Positions 17,968 through 23,859 of a DNA stretch of 64,000 nucleotides are shown here, in pieces. Made by a program: the position numbers and the translations under genes. How positions within the stretch are numbered: the first letter of the stretch is position 1; every line of letters starts with the position of its first letter. Source of the stretch: Pseudomonadota bacterium (GTDB taxonomy: Bacteria > Pseudomonadota > Gammaproteobacteria > Burkholderiales > Rhodocyclaceae); the NCBI GenBank assembly GCA_018261905.1, contig JAGTRU010000012.1:37170-101169 (forward strand), given 5' to 3'. The notes below the pieces were generated by a model. That model was given only the letters and a program-made list of their open reading frames with translations, was not told the DNA's origin and did not search any database.

Positions 17968-18150
17968 TCAGCGCCCGCTTGCTCGCTGCTGTCTACGAGG
18001 GCAGTGAATCGGCTGCGCGACCAGGGGCGCCGAGTGCTGTGCAAACTTTGCTGATGGTTGAAAAACGTTGGCTGGCATCGGGACGCAGCGCCTTGTAGAG
18101 CGCTCCGCGGGTAATCCCGGATGCCTTGGCAATGTCGTCATCCCCCGTAC
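17968..18150 (-). pseudogene. Decayed antitoxin remnant (HTH addiction-module antidote)
   Basis: The translation DIAKASGITRGALYKALRPD, then SQRFSTISKVCTALGAP, copies the C-terminal half of the intact antitoxin at 21679-21990. It is broken: the end LVAQPIH is in a different frame from the HTH part, and the segment before DIAK (matching ARARGM) is in another frame again, so at least two frameshifts are present. The N-terminal half is missing. Confidence 0.75.
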
Positions 18151-18221
18151 CCGTGCAAGCGGGCCCAACTTCTGCCGTCGCCAGGGGAAAAGGGGGCTCA
18201 GCGACTTTGTGTATTCTCTTT

Positions 18222-18357
18222 ACCTCTTTGCTCGCCACCGAGATCGCCCCGCTCAAGAAATTCATCGAGGCCGAGGAACACCACCCGGACTACCTGTTCA
18301 AAACCCATACAGCTACTGGGGCCTGGGCGGCACCGGCGTCAGGTATCCGCTTGCCAG
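18222..18357 (+). pseudogene. msrA: Degenerate 3' end of msrA
   Basis: One frame reads ATEIAPLKKFIEAEEHHPDY, then LFK; the adjacent frame continues NPYSYWGLGGTGVRYPL. Joined, these match the C-terminus of peptide methionine sulfoxide reductase A (E. coli ends HKNPYGYCGIGGIGVCLP). A frameshift near 18300 and loss of both C-terminal Cys (Trp and Arg instead) show it is dead. The catalytic N-terminal part is absent. Confidence 0.65.
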
Positions 18358-18461
18358 CGTATTCCACCGGCCACCGCAGCGAGCGATTGAGTGAAAGAAA
18401 AGCTATGTAAACTGACGCCAGGGATTATTCAAAATTTGGGCGTTTCAGCCAGGAGTCGGTC

Positions 18462-19259
18462 ATGCAACAGTTATCAGCGCAGGGGCAGCAGTTCATTCAG
18501 GGTTTGGCGCAGCGCTACGGTATCAGCACCGACGCGGCGATCAGCATGCTTTATGCGGTGATGAACGGTAACGGGACGATGGCGCAATTCAGCCATCCGG
18601 AACTGGGCGGCTCTGGCCAATGGATGCAGGGCGGCATGACCATGGTCGGCGACATGTTCAACTACGGGCTGAAAGCCAAGGTCGATGGGCTGTGCAGCGA
18701 AATCTCCAACCAGTTGATGAACCAGCCGGGCTATTTCCAGCCGGCCCAGTCGCAATTCCAGTCGTCCGGCAACGCCCCCGGCGTCAATCTGTTCGTCTCG
18801 GCAGCAGCGGCCGGCCAATGGTGGCCCGGCGATCTCGGTTCGCCATCATCAACCGGCGGTCAGAACAACGTGCGCTATGCGGTGTTTCCCGGCTCGCGGC
18901 GCCTGGTGGTCGACATCGGTGGCCAGGTCACGGTCTACGACACGCTCGACAACCAGATCGGCGGCGTTTCGCAGCAGCAGGGCGGCAACGATTCGATGAC
19001 CTTCAGCAGCCAGTACGGAACGATCAGCGTCAGCAGCCTGCCGCTCATCAGTATCAACGGCTACCTGCAACAACAACCGCAACAAAACTTCATCGCGCCA
19101 GCCCAGAACTTCAACGAAGCGCCGCCCCAGCCGGCGCCAACTGCCCAGGAAGGCGATGTCTTTGCCAAAATCGAGCGACTGGCCGATCTCTTTCAAAAGG
19201 GCATCCTGACCGAGCAGGAATTCACCACCAAGAAAATGGAATTGCTCAGTCAGCTTTGA
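18462..19259 (+). CDS. SHOCT-domain protein
   Basis: Protein of 265 residues. The N-terminal region (FIQGLAQRYGISTDAAISML) is helical, the middle is Gln/Ser/Gly-rich with a predicted beta region (RRLVVDIGGQVTVYDTLDNQ), and the C-terminus (IERLADLFQKGILTEQEFTT, about residues 233-260) is a SHOCT motif, a short helical oligomerisation module. Function is unknown. The ATG at 18462 follows AGGAGTC. A strong terminator follows directly. It lies between the two halves of a broken toxin-antitoxin locus, suggesting it arrived by insertion. Confidence 0.8.
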   Translation: MQQLSAQGQQFIQGLAQRYGISTDAAISMLYAVMNGNGTMAQFSHPELGGSGQWMQGGMTMVGDMFNYGLKAKVDGLCSEISNQLMNQPGYFQPAQSQFQSSGNAPGVNLFVSAAAAGQWWPGDLGSPSSTGGQNNVRYAVFPGSRRLVVDIGGQVTVYDTLDNQIGGVSQQQGGNDSMTFSSQYGTISVSSLPLISINGYLQQQPQQNFIAPAQNFNEAPPQPAPTAQEGDVFAKIERLADLFQKGILTEQEFTTKKMELLSQL

Positions 19260-19283
19260 TCGGCTTGATGTCGGAGAAAGGCC

Positions 19284-19330
19284 AAATGGCTCGGAGATAT
19301 TTTCAATGAAATATCTTCGAGCCATTTTTT
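19284..19330 (+). terminator. Rho-independent terminator after the SHOCT gene
   Basis: AAATGGCTCG and CGAGCCATTT, with the inner stem AGATATTT/AAATATCT and the loop between, form an almost perfect hairpin ending in a T-run. It starts 24 bases after the SHOCT stop codon. Confidence 0.85.
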
Positions 19331-19389
19331 GTACTTGGGCATTGGACTGTGGTTGCCAATCCCGGGATTGATCCTTGTGCATATGGCAG

Positions 19390-19512
19390 CCCCCTTGGCT
19401 TCTGGACTTTTGTCAGGCAGCCCGCCAGCCGGCGACGTGTCATGTCGTCCCTGAGGCCGTTCTGCCATGCCGTGAACTCGGGCAGGGGCTTGATTGAGTG
19501 GGTGGTTGAGTT
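19390..19512 (-). pseudogene. Truncated RelE/HigB-like toxin remnant
   Basis: The translation SIKPLPEFTAWQNGLRDDMT, then RRRLAGCLTKVQK, closely matches the first 35 or so residues of the intact toxin at 21994-22290. After that the similarity ends, so the catalytic C-terminal part is missing. Together with the antitoxin remnant at 17968-18150 it fits one ancestral toxin-antitoxin pair in the same order and orientation, now separated by about 1.2 kb. Confidence 0.75.
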
Positions 19513-19613
19513 GTACTCGGGCAATTACTTTTGGTTAATCTTGGGCACAATTAGGCATGGAAATTCGCGTCATGTGATGCTATCGTTGAAGCGTTCCACA
19601 GAAGGAGAACCCC

Positions 19614-19811
19614 ATGCGCACGACGCTCGCCCTCGATGATGATTTGCTTGCCAAGGCCCAGGCCTTGACTGGGGTTTCGGAAAAAACCGCCTTGATCCGC
19701 GAAGCCCTGCGCGCGCTGATCCAGCGCGAAAGCGCCAAGCGTCTGGCGCTGCTCGGCGGTTCCGAGCCGCAACTCGATTCCGTACCACGGCGCCAGACGG
19801 AGCCGGCATGA
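19614..19811 (+). CDS. vapB: VapB-type antitoxin
   Basis: Antitoxin of 65 residues with an N-terminal ribbon-helix-helix-like segment (MRTTLALDDDLLAKAQALTG, then VSEKTALIREALRALI) and a C-terminal tail that would wrap the toxin. AAGGAGAA precedes the ATG. Its last four bases overlap the vapC start (ATGA), the usual coupling of VapBC pairs. The complex should autoregulate the operon. Confidence 0.9.
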   Translation: MRTTLALDDDLLAKAQALTGVSEKTALIREALRALIQRESAKRLALLGGSEPQLDSVPRRQTEPA

Positions 19812-20179
19812 TCCTGGTCGATACCTCGATCTGGATCGACCATCTACGTCAGCGCGACGAGCGCCTGAGCAAACTGCTCAATCAGGGCCAGGTGCTGGCC
19901 CATCCCTTCGTGATCGGCGAACTGGCCTTGGGCAGCCTGCAAAACCGCGCGGCGATCCTCGGCGCGTTACAGGATTTGCCGCAAGCACCGGTTGCCACGG
20001 AAGGCGAGCTCCTGAGCTTCATCCAGCAAAATGCCCTCTACGGTATGGGCATCGGCTACATCGACGCGCATTTGCTGGCCGCGGTACGTCTTGCCCCGGG
20101 CGCCGCATTGTGGACGCGTGATAAACGGCTGCTGGCAGCAGGCACGAGCTTGGGGTTGGTGGAAAATGGGGGGCATTGA
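19808..20179 (+). CDS. vapC: VapC-type PIN-domain ribonuclease toxin
   Basis: Toxin of 123 residues. The PIN acidic residues are visible: Asp in LVDTSIWIDHL (residue 5), Glu in IGELALG, Asp in GYIDAHLLAA and Asp in WTRDKRLL. VapC enzymes cleave tRNA or rRNA when the antitoxin is degraded. Intact length and all key residues suggest an active toxin. Confidence 0.93.
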   Translation: MILVDTSIWIDHLRQRDERLSKLLNQGQVLAHPFVIGELALGSLQNRAAILGALQDLPQAPVATEGELLSFIQQNALYGMGIGYIDAHLLAAVRLAPGAALWTRDKRLLAAGTSLGLVENGGH

Positions 20180-20364
20180 GCGAACATCTTGTCGTTCTGC
20201 GCACAAACCTATGGCGTGGCCGACTCCCGATCTTTCGTAAATGTCTCTGGCTTCAAAATTGCACAACGGACAAAGAGGGGCCGGATGAATTGGATTTTCA
20301 ATTGCCCCTTTGATCGGTGCCAGCCAAGTGTTTTCTCTGAACATGCAGGCGGACTTCTGCTAAT

Positions 20365-20399
20365 CTTGCAAATCGAAACTTAAACTTTCGATTTGCAAG
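20365..20399. repeat. Perfect inverted repeat upstream of the DUF4143 ATPase
   Basis: CTTGCAAATCGAAA (20365-20378) and TTTCGATTTGCAAG (20386-20399) are perfect 14-base arms around a 7-base spacer. The element ends 12 bases before the ATPase start codon. It could be an operator or an mRNA hairpin covering the ribosome site; no T-run follows, so it is not a classical terminator. Confidence 0.75.
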
Positions 20400-20411
20400 A
20401 ATTGAGCGCTC

Positions 20412-21572
20412 ATGTACCTACGTCAAGCCCGCAACACCTTGGACCGGCTAGCCCGGGGCTTCCCTGTGCTGGCCTTGACCGGGCCGCGTCAGTCCGGCAA
20501 GACGACGCTGGCGCGGGCCGGTTTTCCCGACAAACCTTATATTTCGCTGGAAAACCTAGACGAACGGGACTTTGCCGAGCATGACCCCAAGCGCTTCCTG
20601 GCGCGCTTTCCCGAAGGGGCGATTCTGGATGAAGTGCAGCGTTGCCCGGCGTTGTTGTCCTGGTTACAAGGCGTGGTCGACGAATGCCCGGTAATGGGCC
20701 AGTTTGTGCTGACCGGTTCGGCCCAGTTTGATCTGATTGCCGGCATGAGCCAGTCGCTGGCCGGCCGGGTAGGGCGGGTCGAACTGTTGCCGCTGTCGCT
20801 GACCGAAATGCAGGATGGCGACTGTCTGCCGCCGACGCTGGACCGCTTGCTGCTCAACGGCGCTTACCCGGCCATCTATCAGCGCGACCTGGCGGCGACG
20901 GACTGGTTTCCCAACTATGTGGCAACCTATCTGGAGCGCGATGTCCGGCAGATCATCGCCGTGCGCGATCTGTCGCAGTTCCAGCGCTTCGTGCGGATGT
21001 GCGCGGCACGCTCCGGGCAATTGCTCAATCTGGCGGCCCTGGGTGCCGATTGCGGCATCTCGGCGGTGACGGCGCGCGACTGGCTGTCGGTGCTGGAAGC
21101 CAGCTATCTGGTGACCCGTCTGCCGCCGTACTTCCAGAATTTCGGCAAACGCCTGGTGAAAACGCCCAAGCTCTATTTTCTCGATGTCGGCCTGATGGCC
21201 TGGCTGCTGGGAATCCGCGACGAAGCATCGCTAGCCACCCACGCCGCCCGAGGCGCCCTGTTTGAAACCTGGGTGGTGTCAGAACTGATCAAACAACGCT
21301 TTAATGATGGCCAGCCGGCCGACCTGTACTTCTGGCGCGATAGCGCCGGGCACGAAATCGACGTGGTATTCGAAACCGCCGCCGGTTTACAGGCAGTTGA
21401 AATCAAGTCCGGTAGCACCTTCGCAGCGGACTGGGTGGATGGGCTGAAGAAATGGCAGAAAATCGCCGGCGATACACCGACCCTGAAGCCCATCCTGATT
21501 TATGGCGGCGAGGACAGCCATGAGCGGGAGCGCTGTTTTCTTACCGGGTGGAAGGATGTGGGGCGGGGCTAG
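20412..21572 (+). CDS. AAA-type ATPase with DUF4143 domain
   Basis: Protein of 386 residues. Walker A is GPRQSGKTT (residues 24-32), Walker B is AILDEVQRCP, and sensor-like LTGSAQFDLI follows. The C-terminal DUF4143 region (FFRDSAGHEID-type, here YFWRDSAGHEIDVVFE) resembles a restriction-endonuclease-like fold. The family is common and mobile and its function is poorly known. A perfect 14-base inverted repeat ends just before the start codon. Confidence 0.88.
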   Translation: MYLRQARNTLDRLARGFPVLALTGPRQSGKTTLARAGFPDKPYISLENLDERDFAEHDPKRFLARFPEGAILDEVQRCPALLSWLQGVVDECPVMGQFVLTGSAQFDLIAGMSQSLAGRVGRVELLPLSLTEMQDGDCLPPTLDRLLLNGAYPAIYQRDLAATDWFPNYVATYLERDVRQIIAVRDLSQFQRFVRMCAARSGQLLNLAALGADCGISAVTARDWLSVLEASYLVTRLPPYFQNFGKRLVKTPKLYFLDVGLMAWLLGIRDEASLATHAARGALFETWVVSELIKQRFNDGQPADLYFWRDSAGHEIDVVFETAAGLQAVEIKSGSTFAADWVDGLKKWQKIAGDTPTLKPILIYGGEDSHERERCFLTGWKDVGRG

Positions 21573-21678
21573 CTTGCGACGGTCATCAAGCGAAATTCTC
21601 GAACTTTGAGTCAGGCCCTTTTGGCGTGCGGGAGAGGCAAGGTCGTAAAAAGAGCCTCGCCCGCCTGATTCCTGTGGC

Positions 21679-21990
21679 CTACGAAGGTGTGTGAATCGGC
21701 TGGGCGACCAGGCGAACGCCGAGCGCCGCGCAAACCTTGCTGATGGTTTCAAAACGCGGGCTGGCATCCGGGCGCAGCGCCTTGTAGAGGGCTTCGCGGG
21801 TAATCCCGGACGCCTTGGCAATGTCGCTCATGCCCCGCGCCCGCGCAATGGTGCCCAGCGCATCCGCCAGCGCCGCCGGATCATTTTCTTCCAGTATCAC
21901 GGTCAGATACTCGGCAACGGACTGCTCGTCCGGCAAATGCTCTGCCATGTCGAATTCGGGCAGATCGGTGATTTTGATTTTTCGGGTCAT
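21679..21990 (-). CDS. Addiction-module antitoxin (HTH antidote protein)
   Basis: Antitoxin of 103 residues. The N-terminal part (KITDLPEFDMAEHLPDEQSV) binds the toxin in this family and the C-terminal HTH (DIAKASGITREALYKALRPD) binds DNA. It lies 3 bases after the toxin gene, toxin first, as in HigBA-type loci. A decayed copy of its C-terminal half is at 17968-18150. Confidence 0.9.
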   Translation of the reverse strand: MTRKIKITDLPEFDMAEHLPDEQSVAEYLTVILEENDPAALADALGTIARARGMSDIAKASGITREALYKALRPDASPRFETISKVCAALGVRLVAQPIHTPS

Positions 21991-21993
21991 CGT

Positions 21994-22290
21994 TCAATCC
22001 TCCAGCATGGCGGCCAACCTGACGGCCTTGGCAATATCAGTTGTCTGCGTGCCTTTGTCGCCACCACCCAGCATCACAATCAGCACCTCGCCGCGTTGCA
22101 CGTAATACATGCGCCAGCCGGGTCCGAAGTGCTCCCGCATCTCAAACACGCCATCGCCAACCGACTTCACATCGCCAAGATTGCCTTTCTGGGCTTTCTC
22201 CAGGCGGCGCGCCAGACGACGATGCGTCATACCGTCCTTGAGGCCGTTCAGCCATGCGGTGAACTCGGGGAGGAGCTTGATCGAGTACAT
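21994..22290 (-). CDS. RelE/HigB-like toxin (addiction-module killer protein)
   Basis: Toxin of 98 residues. It shows the family pattern: SIKLLPEFTAWLNGLKD, RRLARRLEKAQKGNLGD, VFEMREHFGPGWRMYYV and LLGGGDKGTQ-like GGGDKGTQTTDI. These toxins cleave mRNA at the ribosome. The gene is complete and pairs with the antitoxin immediately downstream. A truncated copy is at 19390-19512. Confidence 0.9.
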   Translation of the reverse strand: MYSIKLLPEFTAWLNGLKDGMTHRRLARRLEKAQKGNLGDVKSVGDGVFEMREHFGPGWRMYYVQRGEVLIVMLGGGDKGTQTTDIAKAVRLAAMLED

Positions 22291-22417
22291 GGGTAAAGTG
22301 TAGTCGTTCGATTACGGTTGGTCAATTTTGAGCTGGGGGAGTCAAACCGTGGTCTGGCCGCTGTTGTTGCTAATCTCTCTGACCCTTTCGGTTTGTGATG
22401 CCTTTGGTTTGTGCAAA

Positions 22418-23077
22418 TTATGTGAAGCTAAGTACCATTTGGCGCACATAACTTCCCCAGTCTCGGTAACATCTTATCGAGGCAGATTTAACTGATGGAG
22501 CACCTTCCGTTACATCAAGTTTTTCTTTTAGAAGCCACATGGTTTGAGATATGTTTTTAATAGTTTTGTGTGCATCAAGGTTTGGAATAATTCCGGAGTC
22601 AATGAACCCTTTGTTTAAGTTTTTTGGGCCGCGGTGAATATTTTCTTGCCAAAAGTTTTTTTCTCTTTCATTCTTTGGTTCGATATTTCTTGACTCGAAG
22701 TTGTATGACCAATAATTAAATTCATCTTTCATTTTTTCAAACAATTTCTCTGAGATTATGAATATATCTAGATCAGAGTGTGGGCCAAAAGTTTTGCCCA
22801 ATTTATTGGGCGCGAGTGATTGGCCAATTCTTGCGCTGCCAGATAAATGAAGATCTTTTGGATCTACATCTAGCCGAATGCTAAGCCAGCCTCTAACTGA
22901 CTCGTAAAGTGCAGGATTGTCTCGAAAAGCATAAGGGATTCCTTCGGACATCCATAGTCGGGCTATGGCAATCTTCGACTGCTCGCCTCCTTTTTTTGCA
23001 GCATCGAGAAGTGCACTGGCTTCAGGATATGTGCCTGTAAGCTTAGCCAATTCGCTTGGTACTTTAAAAGCTTCCAT
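22418..23077 (-). CDS. Nucleotidyltransferase-like protein in an AT-rich pair
   Basis: Protein of 219 residues. GSARIGQSL (residues 80-88) followed by HSDLDIFII (100-108, Asp at 102 and 104) is the GS...DxD core of polymerase-beta-like nucleotidyltransferases, the fold of MNT, CD-NTase and related enzymes. A third acidic residue could be Asp168 (IPNLDAHK). No substrate can be assigned; it is short for a CD-NTase. It starts 10 bases after the GT51 gene on the same strand, so they form an operon. Codon use is visibly AT-rich against the GC-rich surroundings, a sign of transfer. Confidence 0.7.
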   Translation of the reverse strand: MEAFKVPSELAKLTGTYPEASALLDAAKKGGEQSKIAIARLWMSEGIPYAFRDNPALYESVRGWLSIRLDVDPKDLHLSGSARIGQSLAPNKLGKTFGPHSDLDIFIISEKLFEKMKDEFNYWSYNFESRNIEPKNEREKNFWQENIHRGPKNLNKGFIDSGIIPNLDAHKTIKNISQTMWLLKEKLDVTEGAPSVKSASIRCYRDWGSYVRQMVLSFT

Positions 23078-23087
23078 CGTTTTAGGC

Positions 23088-23648
23088 CTATTTTTTCGGA
23101 ATGGACGTTGTGTGGCGCTGAAGAATATAACTGGCTCGGGTTTTTATTTTTTTAATTCTATCAATGCTAGGGGTTTGGGGCTCTGGGTATTTTAGTCTAG
23201 CAACTATTTCGGCAGCTAAGTATGAGGTGATAGATTTAGGGTCAAAATTTAGACGTATAGCAGCTTGTTTGATTCCATTCATCTGCCATCCATAATAGGC
23301 AATCATTAGGTATATTCTTGGAATATCATTCTTTCCAATAATTTTTGTTATCCCTAATGCAAAAATTATTTCGATTAACTTTCTTTTGAGTGTTCTCTGA
23401 TAGCGTCCAGTTAGTACTCTTACTAGTTGCATCGCAATGGTTGAGCCGCCTTCGATTTTGTTTCCCCGAAGCATTTTCCAAGCCGCGCGAGCTAACGATT
23501 GAAGATCAACACCTGCATGTGACCAAAATCGATGGTCTTCTGCAACAATGAGCATTGTTGTTAGTTCTTCTGATATCTGAATATATTGGCATTTAGATTG
23601 AATATCTTTGGCCCGTGTTATTAGTAGAGTCCATTCTTCTAGCAGCAT
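23088..23648 (-). CDS. Stand-alone GT51 peptidoglycan transglycosylase-like protein
   Basis: Protein of 186 residues consisting of little more than a GT51 domain. AEDHRFWSHAGVD carries the first catalytic Glu (37), GGSTIAMQLVR is at 67-77, and KRKLIEIIFALG carries the second Glu (93). Normal GT51 enzymes (MtgA, class A PBPs) have an N-terminal membrane anchor; none is visible here, nor a signal peptide. It is the first gene of an AT-rich two-gene operon with a nucleotidyltransferase-like protein. Whether it polymerises glycan or has been repurposed, for example as an effector, is unknown. Confidence 0.75.
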   Translation of the reverse strand: MLLEEWTLLITRAKDIQSKCQYIQISEELTTMLIVAEDHRFWSHAGVDLQSLARAAWKMLRGNKIEGGSTIAMQLVRVLTGRYQRTLKRKLIEIIFALGITKIIGKNDIPRIYLMIAYYGWQMNGIKQAAIRLNFDPKSITSYLAAEIVARLKYPEPQTPSIDRIKKIKTRASYILQRHTTSIPKK

Positions 23649-23859
23649 GATCGTATAAATTAACCTAACCGAAATATATAAATGGACTATGTTTGGCCGA
23701 GGCTCGATACATATTCATATTGCCGCTTATCCATAAATGGCAAAGGATTGTATCGCCAAGCGTGCAATGAGTAAGAAGCCCCCAGGCTAGTTGACGGCTG
23801 TTTATGGCGCAAGTATTCAGTCGCGGGGAGTGGTCAATCCAATCTAGCACTCCCATCCC

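Noticed and set aside
18126-18410. A 94-residue open frame on the plus strand
   Set aside because: Only its later part resembles a protein (MsrA), and that similarity changes frame, so it is a pseudogene fragment and not a gene.
20180-20364. Weak GGGGC/GCCCC pairing after vapC as a terminator
   Set aside because: The stem is short with a long loop and lacks a T-run.
23665-23856. Possible 63-residue gene upstream of the GT51 gene
   Set aside because: No ribosome site or domain; more likely promoter region.
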